NCBI RefSeq assembly: GCF_902498785.1
Contig: NZ_LR701494.1
Location: forward strand, 434,001 to 498,000
Reading direction: 5' to 3'
Length of the DNA stretch: 64,000 bases
Origin: Sphingomonas sp. EC-HK361
GTDB lineage: Bacteria; Pseudomonadota; Alphaproteobacteria; Sphingomonadales; Sphingomonadaceae
Shown: positions 9,901-17,818 of the stretch, in pieces
How the letters are laid out: every line of letters starts with the position of its first letter
How positions within the stretch are numbered: position 1 is the first letter of the stretch
Translations under genes and position numbers: made by a program
The notes under the pieces: model-generated
Told to the model about the DNA's origin: nothing
Databases searched by the model: none
The model's input: only the letters and a program-made list of their open reading frames with translations

Positions 9901-10227
9901 GGCGCGCCGATCGCCGAGGCGATCCGCAACGGCATGGCGGACAAGATGCGCGCGGTTGTCATGACCGGGTTCGTGCCGGCGATCGGCTTCGTGCCGATGG
10001 CACTCGCGCACGGCACCGGCGCCGAGGTGCAAAAGCCTTTGGCGACGACGGTGATCGGCGGCCTAATCGCCGCCACCATCCTGACGCTGCTCGTCCTTCC
10101 CGCCATTGCGCGGGTGGTGCTCGGCTGGGGCGAGCGGGCGAGCAAGCGCGGTGATCCCGCACGGCATGATCCCGAACCGCACGACGGCGGGGGAGCGCAC
10201 CAGCTCCCTGGACCGGGCACGATATGA
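6946..10227 (+). CDS. czcA: CzcA-type heavy-metal RND efflux pump
   Basis: This 1093-residue inner-membrane proton/cation antiporter is complete. It shows the HME-RND N-terminus (PIDAVPDITNNQVQINT) and two porter-domain halves. The fourth-helix charged motif ALDFGLIVDGAVIIIEN is the form found in divalent-cation (CzcA/CnrA) pumps, not the copper form seen in the CusA at 39285. The C-terminal half repeats the fold (YMALGGFARAGAVFLAVPLG). It is followed by a short polar tail and an ATGA junction with the DUF190 gene. Substrate range Co/Zn/Cd/Ni is inferred from family and motif, not shown. Confidence 0.95.
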   Translation: MIVNLIALAVRARWAVLFIILGIAGIGVWQLTKLPIDAVPDITNNQVQINTVDRRLSPVEMEKLVTYPIETALAGIPGLETTRSISRNGFSQVSAIFSEGTDLYFARQQVGERLTQARDTLPDGVQPQIGPVTTGLGEIVMYTVRFANPGGKGARSANGQPGWQSDGSYLTPEGERLTNEVEQAGYLRTVQDWIVRPQLRSVPGVAGVDSIGGYAKTFVVEPDPVKLSTYGISYSELGEALENANLAVGANYYNRGGEGYLVRLDARVRSVDEIKNAVAATRGGVPITVGQIANVESGGDLRTGGGSVNGKEAVIGTVLMLIGQNSRIVAQDVAAKLDQIGKTLPPGVEVEIVLDRAKLVSATVATVERNLTEGAILVAAALFLLLGNWRAALIAVLVIPFSFLMMAMGMNAFRVPGNLMSLGALDFGLIVDGAVIIIENCLARLAHRQEHEGRLLTLRERLEETMRASQEMIKPTVFGQAIILLAFAPLLMFTGVEGKTFSPMAITIMLALVAAFILALTFVPAMVALLIRGRVAEKEVWLIAKTKARYLPLLDKAIARPWPFILGGLAFFLAAIPAFGLLGSEFIPQLDEKNIALASTRVPSVSLEQSLVMQREVEAAVTKLPEVELMFSKTGTAEVATDPMPQNMSDGYVILKPQDQWPAGVHTKADVIERIEKASRGQLGQLYEMSQPIQLRFNELIAGVRGDVAIKLYGDDLDKMAQTAGEMVRILQSIPGAGSVKADQVGGAPTLDVKLDRAAIARYGLTVREVADTVSAALGGRESGLLYEGDRRFDITVRVPEATRINLDEIQALPVLLPSEAGQARQQVPLAQVAQIRVTEGLNEIRRENGKRRLAIQVNLLGRDAGSFVTEAQAKIARVKLPAGYYLEWGGQFQSLQDASRRLAVVVPLCFLAIFGLLYMALGGFARAGAVFLAVPLGLAGGVFTLALTGIAFSVSAAVGFICLAGVAVLNGLVVMTAIRERIENGAPIAEAIRNGMADKMRAVVMTGFVPAIGFVPMALAHGTGAEVQKPLATTVIGGLIAATILTLLVLPAIARVVLGWGERASKRGDPARHDPEPHDGGGAHQLPGPGTI

Positions 10228-10241
10228 AAATGGAGCCAAGC

Positions 10242-10589
10242 ATGAACCAGCAAGCCAGACTGCTCCGCATCTACACCGACGAGGCCGCCTATGTCGGAGA
10301 TCGCAAGGTCTATGAGGTTGTCGCCTCTCGGGCGCGAGACGCCGGGCTTGCCGGAGTGACGGTCCTGGAGGCGCTCATCGGATTCGGCCGATCGGCGCAC
10401 GTCCACCGTCGCCATGTGCTCGAAAGCGACCGCGCCGTGGTCGTCGAGATCGTCGACGAAGACCCTAGGCTGCGTTCGTTTGCGACCCAGCTCGCCGACG
10501 TTCCGGAGATCGGACTGATTACCTTGGAGGCGGTCGAGATCATTACCCCGACGGCCGACGCTGACCACAACGGAGGGGCGAAACGATGA
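10242..10589 (+). CDS. DUF190 family protein
   Basis: A cytosolic protein of about 115 residues with the DUF190 pattern: LLRIYTDEAAYVGDRKVYEVV, AGVTVLEALIGFG, then a beta-strand-rich half. The fold resembles PII-like regulators, and the family commonly sits beside ion-transport genes. The ATG at 10242 is preferred because GGAG lies six bases before it; the ATG at 10224 overlaps the czcA stop and is also possible. The stop overlaps the next gene's ATG, so czcCBA, this gene and the exchanger form one transcript. A second, divergent DUF190 gene accompanies the fluoride exporter at 55310. The molecular role is unknown. Confidence 0.85.
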   Translation: MNQQARLLRIYTDEAAYVGDRKVYEVVASRARDAGLAGVTVLEALIGFGRSAHVHRRHVLESDRAVVVEIVDEDPRLRSFATQLADVPEIGLITLEAVEIITPTADADHNGGAKR

Positions 10590-11875
10590 TGAGGCAAGTC
10601 GATCTCTTCCCTTCGGAGGCGCATCCAGCATCGTTGCGCCGCTTCGTCATGCTGGTCGCGCTAACCGCGCTTGCCATGATCCCAGCCATTATTCTGAGGA
10701 TCGAGGGGTGGCGGCCAAACCCTCTGCTCGACGCCATGCTGTTCGGCGCTGCCATCCTGGCAGCCGGCTTCTACCTGTCATGGGGAGCGGAAGCCGCGGA
10801 GTCGCGCATCTCCGCGGGCCTGATCGTCGCCATCGTGGCGCTGATCACCGTGCTCCCGGAATATGCCGTGGACTTCTACTACGCCTACTCGGCTGGGGCT
10901 AATCCAGGGTCCAATTACGTCCACTATGCGGCAGCAAATATGACCGGTGCGAACCGGCTGCTGGTCGGCATCGCCTGGCCGCTTCTGGTGCTGCTTCATT
11001 GGCGCAAGACAGGCGAACGCGCAATTTCGCTTTCTAGCGCCAACCGGGTCGAGATCCTCTTCCTCCTCGTGCCCAGCCTTTATGCGTTCAGCGTCCTCTT
11101 GAAGGACGCAATCAGCATCGTCGATACGGTCCTGCTCATTGCTTTGTTCGGCCTGTATATGTGGCGAGCGAGCGACAAGGGTGAAGGCGCGGGCAGCGAC
11201 GACGACGATGATGACGAGCCCGGTCCTGCGGCTGCGCTCACCCTGCTCTCTCCGACGCGCCAATGGCTTGTCATGGGCGGACTGACCTTGGTGGCAGCCG
11301 CGGTAATCCTCGCGTCGGCGGAGCCGTTCGCCGAAGCGATGGTCGACTCCGGCCGTCAGCTCGGGTTCGACGAGTTCCTGCTGATCCAATGGCTCGCGCC
11401 GCTCGCCAGCGAAGCCCCCGCGGTCACAGTCGCCATTCTCTTCGTGTTGGCGAGGCGGTCCGAACAGGGCTTAGCGACGATGATTTCCGACAAGATCAAC
11501 CAGTGGACCTTGCTGGTCGGCATGTTGCCCCTCGCCGTCAGTCTAGGTGCGGGCCAGCTTTCGAGTTTACCACTCGACGCGCGCCAGCATGAGGAGTTCT
11601 TCCTGACCGCGGCGCAGTCGCTGTTCGGCATCGCCCTCCTACTTCGCCTCGGGCTGAGCTTGCTTGGGGCGGCAGCGCTTGCCGGGCTATTCATCGTTCA
11701 GGTCGTGCTCGCTGTAGCCTGGCAGGGTGATGAGGCACGCACTGTCGCCAGCTTGACCGCACTCGGCTGGTTTTACATCGTGCTCGCCGGCGGGCTCTTT
11801 GCTTTGAACGCCAAGTATCTGGCGGGACTCGTGGGTGCCATTCGACCTCAAAGGCATCGGGGAGAAAATGCATGA
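10586..11875 (+). CDS. Sodium/calcium exchanger-like cation antiporter
   Basis: A 429-residue membrane protein with about ten to eleven helices in two inverted halves. Each half carries an alpha-repeat-like signature: ITVLPEYAVDFYYAYSAG with YAAANMTGANRLLVG in the first, and LAPLASEAPAVTVAILF with ISDKINQWTLLVG in the second. The loop between the halves (about residues 195-215) has an uninterrupted run of six aspartates, which may bind divalent cations. It is the last gene of the czc-DUF190 transcript, so it probably moves a divalent cation across the inner membrane. Ion identity is not deducible. Confidence 0.8.
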   Translation: MMRQVDLFPSEAHPASLRRFVMLVALTALAMIPAIILRIEGWRPNPLLDAMLFGAAILAAGFYLSWGAEAAESRISAGLIVAIVALITVLPEYAVDFYYAYSAGANPGSNYVHYAAANMTGANRLLVGIAWPLLVLLHWRKTGERAISLSSANRVEILFLLVPSLYAFSVLLKDAISIVDTVLLIALFGLYMWRASDKGEGAGSDDDDDDEPGPAAALTLLSPTRQWLVMGGLTLVAAAVILASAEPFAEAMVDSGRQLGFDEFLLIQWLAPLASEAPAVTVAILFVLARRSEQGLATMISDKINQWTLLVGMLPLAVSLGAGQLSSLPLDARQHEEFFLTAAQSLFGIALLLRLGLSLLGAAALAGLFIVQVVLAVAWQGDEARTVASLTALGWFYIVLAGGLFALNAKYLAGLVGAIRPQRHRGENA

Positions 11876-12000
11876 TGTTTCGGCAATGACGATGGAACCG
11901 TTGGCAGGATGAAACAGCGGCACCCCGTCGTCCTCGATCGCGATTACGTGCCGCGCTGGGCCGCCCCGAGCTGACCGGTCTATACGATCATGCGATAGCG

Positions 12001-12582
12001 TTGCTGACGCGCGAGCGCCGATGGCGAACCGCGCTGCTGCAATTGGCGGCCCCCAGCCCGAGCGAAACGATTCTAGATGTAGGATGCGGGACGGGCAGCT
12101 TCGCAATCATGGTGAAGCGGCAATGCCCGGCCGCGCGCGTTATCGGGGTGGACCCCGACCCGTCCGTGTTGAAGATCGCCCACGCGAAGGCAGCCAAAAC
12201 GCGCGCCGCGATCGAATGGACCGAGGCGATGGGTGACGAGCTGGCGAGGACCGGGATCGAGCCGGTCGATAAGGTCGTGTCGAGATTGATATTCCATCAA
12301 TGCCCGCTTGTCATAAAACGGGCGATCCTTGACGCGATATTTGACGTTCTGCGGCCAAGCGGCGCGCGTTTCGTTGCCGACTATGGCGAGCAGCGCAGCC
12401 GGACGATGCGGGCTCTGTTTCGGCAGATTCAGCGCCTCGACGGGTTCGCGAACACCCAGCCGAACGCTGATGGCGTGCTACCCCGCATGTTCGCCGCGGC
12501 GGGGTTCGATCGCGTGATCGAGCGCCAGTCGATATCAACGCCGACCGGCTCCATTTCTATCTACTCGGCACACAAGCCTTAG
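12001..12582 (+). CDS. Class I SAM-dependent methyltransferase, possible frameshift at the start
   Basis: The readable 193 residues contain the SAM-binding motif ILDVGCGTGSFAI, an acidic residue after strand 2 (VIGVDPDPSV) and a C-terminal sheet. No metal- or arsenic-specific cysteines stand out and the substrate is unknown. The only usable in-frame start is a TTG at 12001. The coding frame clearly continues upstream (ELTGLYDHAIALLTRERRW) without an ATG. An ATG at 11909 in another frame opens a 22-codon reading frame that could join by a one-base shift near 11960-11968. The gene may be frameshifted or start from a rare codon. Confidence 0.7.
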   Translation: MLTRERRWRTALLQLAAPSPSETILDVGCGTGSFAIMVKRQCPAARVIGVDPDPSVLKIAHAKAAKTRAAIEWTEAMGDELARTGIEPVDKVVSRLIFHQCPLVIKRAILDAIFDVLRPSGARFVADYGEQRSRTMRALFRQIQRLDGFANTQPNADGVLPRMFAAAGFDRVIERQSISTPTGSISIYSAHKP

Positions 12583-12656
12583 CTCGGTATCAGCCGAAAA
12601 GGCGGGGGCGGACGGTTGCCTCCATCAAGGGCGCCTGTCGCGAGAACTCTCTGTCA

Positions 12657-13181
12657 TCACGGCCCTCCGTCCGTAGCTGCCGGGCGTTCAGCGCCATTCC
12701 GGCGAAACGCTTCGGCCGTCGATCCTCTTGCGGGTAAGTATGGCCCGAGCAGCAGTAGCCCGACCCCGAGCGAAATCCACACGTCGGCGAGGTTGAAAAC
12801 GAAGGGGTGCCAGCTCCCGAAGTGCAGCCCGAGGAAGTCGGTTACAGACCAGCGTGCGGCGCGGTCGATCAGATTGCCCACGGCGCCGGCCGCGGCGACC
12901 GCTAAGGCCGTGCGCTGCCAGCCCTGCGAGCGGTAGGCCCACGCGACAAGGCCGAGGGTCAGGATTGCCGTGAGCCCGATCAGGAGGGCGCGCCCGACGT
13001 CGCCATCAGAGGCGAGCAGGCTGAACGACACGCCCTCGTTAAAGGTCAGGCGCAGCGAGACGAAGGGCAGGAAATCGCCCGCCGGCCCATAGGGTTCGAG
13101 CGCAGCCCGCGCCCATGCCTTGGTCGCCAGGTCTAGCGCGGCCCCCGTGGCGATCAGCAGCGTGGCCGTGCCCGCTTTCAT
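12657..13181 (-). CDS. lspA: Lipoprotein signal peptidase II
   Basis: The 174-residue inner-membrane aspartic protease removes signal peptides from prolipoproteins. Four membrane helices are evident. The two catalytic aspartates fit D115 (VTDFLGLHF) and D133 (FNLADVWISLG), with the conserved GNLIDR at 102-107. It lies downstream of the FTR1-type permease and CDF genes. An LspA-like gene is also part of pbr lead-resistance operons of Cupriavidus, so this copy is probably an accessory one and not the housekeeping lspA. The C-terminal tail is longer than usual and polar. Confidence 0.9.
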   Translation of the reverse strand: MKAGTATLLIATGAALDLATKAWARAALEPYGPAGDFLPFVSLRLTFNEGVSFSLLASDGDVGRALLIGLTAILTLGLVAWAYRSQGWQRTALAVAAAGAVGNLIDRAARWSVTDFLGLHFGSWHPFVFNLADVWISLGVGLLLLGPYLPARGSTAEAFRRNGAERPAATDGGP

Positions 13182-13277
13182 GTCCGCTGCGTACCCGCGA
13201 GGTCCTGGCGCCCGTCGCGGATGCGCGACATGCCGGCCAGTGTGCGCGAGCGAAGCGGGGGCAAATGCGAGCCTCGC

Positions 13278-15239
13278 CTAGTGAGCCGTCGCCGGGCCGG
13301 AACCCGAGCGAGATCGGTTGCGCCGATTCCAGGCAAACCCCACTGCGATGGCGACCGCCATCAGGAGTTGCGCCAGCACCGATTGCCAGGTGGGGAATAA
13401 CCCTAGCATCGACAGCCGCGGCACGTCCGCGAGCGGTGCGATGTTGATAAGGCCGGCCTCCTGGAGAGCGGCGACGCCCTTGCCCGCAAGCACGACGGTC
13501 AGAACGGCCATGAGCCAGGAGCTATAGCGGAAGAACTGCGCGATCGGCAGCTTGCGGCTGTAGCGGAGCATTGCCCAGGCGATCACACCAAGCAGTCCAA
13601 TGGCCGATCCGGCACCGGCGAGCAGCATCCCGTTGTCACCTTGCGCGGAGAGAGCGGCGTAGAACAGGATCGTCTCGAAAACCTCGCGATAGACGACCAC
13701 GAAGGCGAGTCCGAACAGGAACCAGCCCGACCCGCCCGAGAGCGCCCGCGACATCTTCTCGCGAATATAGCGCTGCCACTGATCGGCTTGCGCCTTACCG
13801 TGCATCCAAATCCCGACCGAGAGCAGCACGACCGCGGCGAACAGCGAGCCGAACCCTTCGGTCAGCTCCCGGCTCGCGCCGCTGATCCCGATTGCATAGG
13901 TGGCGACCGCCCAGGTGATTCCGCCCGCGATGATCGCGCTGACCCAGCCGCCATGAACGTAGCGCAGCGCCTCGCCGCGGTCGGCTTTACGCAGGAATGC
14001 GATCATGGCGACGACGATGAGCAGGGCTTCGAGCCCTTCACGCAGCAGGATCGTGAACGCGCCCAGGAACGTGGACGCCTCGGTGGCGGCATCGGGCGCG
14101 AGCGCCGCTTCTGCATCATCGAAAAAGCCGCCCAGCACCGTGACCTTCTCCGCGAGATCATCGGGCGATGCGCCCCGGTCGATCGCGGCGCGGAACTCCC
14201 CCATGGCGCCCTCGATTCGGCCCATCAGCGTCGCGTCGCGCGCGGTGAGCGTTGGTTCGATCGGCTCGAACCCATCGAGATAGGCTGACAGCGCCAGCTC
14301 TTTTGCCATCCGCGCATCGCCACGCCGGGCAGCGGCCACGCTTTCGGCGAGTTTGGCGCGGGCGACCGCGAGCGAGCCGGGAGCCTGTTGCATCACCTGT
14401 TCAGGGTGGCGACGCAGGAACGCGAGCACGGCGTCAGCCTTGGCGTCGCCGATCGCCGCGCCGAGCGCGGCCGGGGTGAGTGCGACCAGGGTTTTCAGGT
14501 CCGGGATGCGACGGCGAAGGGTCGGATCGGATTTCCACAGCCGCTCGCCTTCGCGCGCCTGCGCGTCCGTGAAGGCGAAGCTCCCGGCTCGGAATGCTAC
14601 CGCCCAGCGCTGATCGTTCGGCAGATCGGCGAAGCTCTGCATCGCCGTCCCGTCGATGCCCTGCGTCACCACCTGATAGAGCGCGAAGACGCTGCGCTGG
14701 CGCGCACGTTCGGCATCGGTAAAGGCGATCGGGGGTGTCGCGAGCTTGGCGGCGTCGGGGCCACGGCCGTTGCCCGTCATGCCGTGACAGGACGCGCAGG
14801 ATTGTTGGAACAGGGCATGGCCGGAGACGAGGTTCGGAGCCTTATCGGGCGCGAGCGGCACCGGGTAGGCGCGCAGCAGATCGGCCGCGAGCCCGTGCGC
14901 CAGTGTTGCCACCTGTTCAGTCGATCCCTTTTCCGCGATTACCGCTTGGAGGTTGGCGGCCCGCTGAATGAGGGCTTGGCGCTCCGGCTTCGCCGGCAGG
15001 CCTTGAAGCCGTGTCGAGACCGACGCGGCAAACTCATTCATTTCGGCGTATTCCGACGCGCTCTTGATCCGACCGTTCGCGACCGCGCCTCCATAATCGA
15101 CGGCCATATAGTCGAGCAGCCGCCATGCGGTTTGCACGTCGCCGGGTTCGGCGAATGCCGCAGCAGGGATCAGCAGCGCAGCGAGCGCGGCGAGCAGCCG
15201 CAGCGAGAGCATTGCCCGGATCAAGGTGAGCAGACGCAC
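13278..15239 (-). CDS. Cytochrome c-FTR1 fusion metal permease (PbrT-like)
   Basis: The 653-residue protein has a signal peptide, a periplasmic c-type cytochrome with heme site CASCH at 148-152, a helical linker, and a seven-helix FTR1 permease. The permease carries two REXXE motifs, REGLE (400-404) and REVFE (518-522). FTR1 permeases import oxidised iron; PbrT of lead operons is a family member. The gene follows a CDF transporter under a MerR promoter and precedes lspA, an arrangement like pbr clusters. The GTG start at 15239 has a strong GGGAGAG site and overlaps the CDF stop; an ATG at 15212 is an alternative. Its 3' end is duplicated at 3656-3866. Confidence 0.88.
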   Translation of the reverse strand: MRLLTLIRAMLSLRLLAALAALLIPAAAFAEPGDVQTAWRLLDYMAVDYGGAVANGRIKSASEYAEMNEFAASVSTRLQGLPAKPERQALIQRAANLQAVIAEKGSTEQVATLAHGLAADLLRAYPVPLAPDKAPNLVSGHALFQQSCASCHGMTGNGRGPDAAKLATPPIAFTDAERARQRSVFALYQVVTQGIDGTAMQSFADLPNDQRWAVAFRAGSFAFTDAQAREGERLWKSDPTLRRRIPDLKTLVALTPAALGAAIGDAKADAVLAFLRRHPEQVMQQAPGSLAVARAKLAESVAAARRGDARMAKELALSAYLDGFEPIEPTLTARDATLMGRIEGAMGEFRAAIDRGASPDDLAEKVTVLGGFFDDAEAALAPDAATEASTFLGAFTILLREGLEALLIVVAMIAFLRKADRGEALRYVHGGWVSAIIAGGITWAVATYAIGISGASRELTEGFGSLFAAVVLLSVGIWMHGKAQADQWQRYIREKMSRALSGGSGWFLFGLAFVVVYREVFETILFYAALSAQGDNGMLLAGAGSAIGLLGVIAWAMLRYSRKLPIAQFFRYSSWLMAVLTVVLAGKGVAALQEAGLINIAPLADVPRLSMLGLFPTWQSVLAQLLMAVAIAVGFAWNRRNRSRSGSGPATAH

Positions 15240-15865
15240 TACCGCTCTCCCAGTTCGCGCCGAGCGCCAGTGACGATTTCATAAGCGGAGTGGAGGAACA
15301 GGAGGGCGATGAGGCCGGCGACGGCGAGGTCCGGCCAGGCGCTTCCTGTCCACGCCACCAGACCGGCCGCGGCGATCACCGCGACATTGGCGAGCGCGTC
15401 GTTGCGGCTGAACAGCCAGATCGCGCGAACATTGGCGTCCCCTTCCCGGAAACGCGCAAGCACCAAGGCGGACACGACATTGATCGCGAGCGCGACAACG
15501 CCGATTGTGCCCATCAGTTCGGCATCCGGCGCGGTTGCGTTCAGGGCGCGCCAAATCGCGAAACCGATTACGCCCACGCCAAGCGCACCGAGAAACAACC
15601 CCTGCGTCAGCGCGACCTTTGCCCTCGCCCGTGCGGACCAGGCAAGCGCGAGAAGACCGATAAGGCTGATCGACCCGTCCCCGAGAAAATCGAGGGAATC
15701 CGCTTTCAGCGCTTGGCTATCGGCGATGAACCCGCCGAACAGCTCGGCGACTCCGAAGCCGAGGTTGAGCACCACGACGGTCAGCAGCGCACGGCGATAG
15801 GCCGGATCGGTTTGCGCGCGCGCGGGCTCCCCGTGGCACCCGCAGCTTTCGGTAGAAGCATTCAT
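15239..15865 (-). CDS. Cation diffusion facilitator family transporter
   Basis: The 208-residue inner-membrane protein has about six helices. It carries the CDF site KADSLDFLGDGSISLIG in helix 2 and SRNDALANVAVIAAAG in helix 5. An N-terminal CGCHGEP motif could capture metal. The cytosolic C-terminal domain of classical CDF proteins is missing, as in the short sub-family. The ATG at 15865 lies just downstream of a MerR-type promoter that diverges from the merR gene at 15941. It heads the transcript CDF, FTR1 permease, lspA. Export of Zn, Cd, Pb or Co is plausible; which one cannot be read from sequence. Confidence 0.88.
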   Translation of the reverse strand: MNASTESCGCHGEPARAQTDPAYRRALLTVVVLNLGFGVAELFGGFIADSQALKADSLDFLGDGSISLIGLLALAWSARARAKVALTQGLFLGALGVGVIGFAIWRALNATAPDAELMGTIGVVALAINVVSALVLARFREGDANVRAIWLFSRNDALANVAVIAAAGLVAWTGSAWPDLAVAGLIALLFLHSAYEIVTGARRELGER

Positions 15866-15872
15866 GCGGCCT

Positions 15873-15903
15873 TCCTTACCACCTCCAGTCGCTGTAGAAG
15901 CAA
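15873..15903 (-). promoter_or_regulatory. MerR-type promoter of the CDF-FTR1-lspA operon
   Basis: Read leftward, TTGCTT and TAAGGA are separated by exactly 19 bp containing CTACAGCGACTGGAGG, an imperfect dyad. The long spacer is the hallmark of promoters untwisted by MerR-family activators. It lies between the CDF gene and the divergent merR gene, so it is very probably bound by that regulator. Confidence 0.8.
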
Positions 15904-15940
15904 GCGAAATGTGCGACACGTTCGCATTAGCAAGGATGGC

Positions 15941-16360
15941 ATGATGAAGCCGGTGATGATTGGGCAGCTCGCCAGCGAGACGTCGACAAAAGTGACGACG
16001 ATCCGGTTTTATGAGTCGATCGGGTTGCTGCGCTCCGCCCCGCGCACGGCGTCGGGCCGTAGAACCTATGATGCCAGCGACATCGAGCGTTTGCACTTCA
16101 TCCGCAACGGTCGCCGGCTCGGCTTTTCGGTCGACGAAATACGATCGTTGATGGGGCTGGCGCAGAACCCGGACCAGGATTGTGGTGCCGCCTCAGCTAT
16201 CGCTGCTCAGCACCTCAAGGATGTTGAGGAGAGGCTGGCGCAACTCGCGGTGTTGCGGGATGAGTTGGCAATGCTCAGCCAGAGCTGCACCAAGGCGCGC
16301 ATGGCCGATTGTCGGATCATGAAGGCGATCGGCAAAGGCCACCCTCAAGCCGATCAGTAA
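15941..16360 (+). CDS. MerR-family metal regulator (PbrR/CadR/ZntR type)
   Basis: The 139-140-residue activator has an N-terminal winged helix (VTTIRFYESIGLLRSAPRTASGRR), a long dimerisation helix and a C-terminal metal loop. Cysteines at about 81, 116 and 124 (counted from the ATG at 15941) resemble the three-cysteine arrangement of divalent or Hg/Pb sensors, not the two-cysteine Cu(I) type. It diverges from the CDF operon across a 19-bp-spacer promoter. A similar operator lies upstream of the rightward czcCBA operon. Its 3' end overlaps the convergent protease gene by seven bases. Confidence 0.88.
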   Translation: MMKPVMIGQLASETSTKVTTIRFYESIGLLRSAPRTASGRRTYDASDIERLHFIRNGRRLGFSVDEIRSLMGLAQNPDQDCGAASAIAAQHLKDVEERLAQLAVLRDELAMLSQSCTKARMADCRIMKAIGKGHPQADQ

Positions 16361-17556
16361 TAGTCGGCTAGCCTGAGGTCGCGCACATCACCCGAGGCCA
16401 TCGTCAGCTTTACGAGGGTGCCAGCAGGCCGGGAGCGCACTTGCCAGAGCTCCCCACGCGTATAGTTCGCATCGATCGAATGGCCGTTCACCGCCACGAT
16501 CCGGTCGCCGACCGCCCAGCCAGCCTTTTCCGCGGGACTGTTCGCCGCCACATGAACGACGGTGAGCGCCGTTGGTGAGGCTGCGAGGCCAAGGCCGCTA
16601 CGGTCCTTCAGCATCGGCAGGCGACGACGAGGACCGAGTGGCCGGAGCCACACGAATCCGGCGGTCACGTCGAACACCACGTCGAATTGAGCGATCAGCG
16701 GTAGGCCGACATTGCCAACCGTGCTGGTGGAGAGCCAAGCTCTCATCCCGAGTGTGGGGACGTTCGAGACGCCAAGCCCTTCAATGTTGATGTTCTGGGT
16801 TGTGAAAGCATCGTTGACTCGCACGCCATCGACGCCGCCGATCGCCGCGGTCGAGACGAGCTTCCCGTTCAACAGCCCTTGATCGCGGGCATAGGCCGAC
16901 GAGAGCATCAGCGCGGCCGAGCTGCCAAGATCGATCATCAAGGGCACGGGAGACAGGCCCTCGACGGAGGCCCGGATGAACAGCTCCTGCTTGGCACCGC
17001 GTCCGAGCGCGACAGCGCGCCAGTCGGGGCCGGCGAGAAACGTGCCTGACTTGACGACCGCCATACGCCTGTTCGCGAAATCGAGCGCGATGCAGCTGCC
17101 CGTGAACATATCGGCACCGAGGAGAACGTCGATCGGTCGTCCGAAGGCCGCCGACACTGAACTCAGATCACCAACAACGGCAAAGGGTAAGCGACGGGTT
17201 TCGCGGGCGAGCTGTACGTCGATGTCGCGGACCAGCAGCACCGGGGCCTTGGCGCTCAGCCCGCTAATCATGCGCCGCTCACCATTGTTCAAGCCGAGCT
17301 TCGCCGCGAGCGCCGTGCTCATGATCGACGCGCCGCTGCCACTGTCGAGCACCGCCCGCGCCGGCACTCCGCGCACTTGTGCCGAAACAAGGAGGGTATC
17401 ACCCGTGCCGACTTCCAGCGGCTCCCATTCGAGGTGAGCCGCGCCGAAGTTCCACGAGGCCGCAGACCGGGAAGTCTGTCGCGCGAGCGTTGGAGAACCG
17501 AGCACCAAGCCGGTTCCACAGGCCACCAGCCGCGCCACTAATGAGCGTCGAGACAT
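16354..17556 (-). CDS. Exported retropepsin-like aspartyl protease with PDZ domain
   Basis: The 400-residue protein has a signal sequence (LVARLVACGTGLVLGSPTLA). It is followed by two half-domains of the retroviral aspartyl-protease fold and a C-terminal PDZ domain (GLGLAASPTALTVVHVAANS, GWAVGDRIVAVNG). The first active-site triad is intact as AVLDSGSGASIM. The second half has LMIDLGSSAALM, with Leu in the Ser/Thr position, so full catalytic function is uncertain. The ATG at 17556 was chosen to start the signal peptide. It converges with the merR gene and has no obvious functional link to the metal genes. Lines 17557-17818 upstream contain nothing I can support. Confidence 0.82.
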   Translation of the reverse strand: MSRRSLVARLVACGTGLVLGSPTLARQTSRSAASWNFGAAHLEWEPLEVGTGDTLLVSAQVRGVPARAVLDSGSGASIMSTALAAKLGLNNGERRMISGLSAKAPVLLVRDIDVQLARETRRLPFAVVGDLSSVSAAFGRPIDVLLGADMFTGSCIALDFANRRMAVVKSGTFLAGPDWRAVALGRGAKQELFIRASVEGLSPVPLMIDLGSSAALMLSSAYARDQGLLNGKLVSTAAIGGVDGVRVNDAFTTQNINIEGLGVSNVPTLGMRAWLSTSTVGNVGLPLIAQFDVVFDVTAGFVWLRPLGPRRRLPMLKDRSGLGLAASPTALTVVHVAANSPAEKAGWAVGDRIVAVNGHSIDANYTRGELWQVRSRPAGTLVKLTMASGDVRDLRLADYY

Positions 17557-17818
17557 ACCGATTGCTTCAACACGGGCCGTCAAAAAGCCACCTCCAGCCC
17601 CCCGTCCGCAGGAGAGCAAATTGCGGTTACATGCTCTAGCAACTGGAGGAGCAAGGGTTTTTGAAGCGCCCGAAATGCTATCCTGTTCAAATGCCCTCTC
17701 GAAAATGAGCAGTTGAGGCAGGTCAGGAACCGGTCGAATAAGACCGAAGTAGGCAATTTCGCTTGCGCGACCTTGGCGAGCAGGACCCCAGTTCACGAAG
17801 AAACGTGAAGCTATCGCC

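Noticed and set aside
1-10227. The two czcCBA sets as a recent perfect inverted duplication
   Set aside because: The proteins are clearly paralogous but differ throughout, including a low-complexity insert in one CzcC, so this is not a recent copy.
15290-15940. Upstream extension of the merR frame on the plus strand
   Set aside because: It runs antisense through the CDF gene; the MerR fold starts at 15941 behind a ribosome site.
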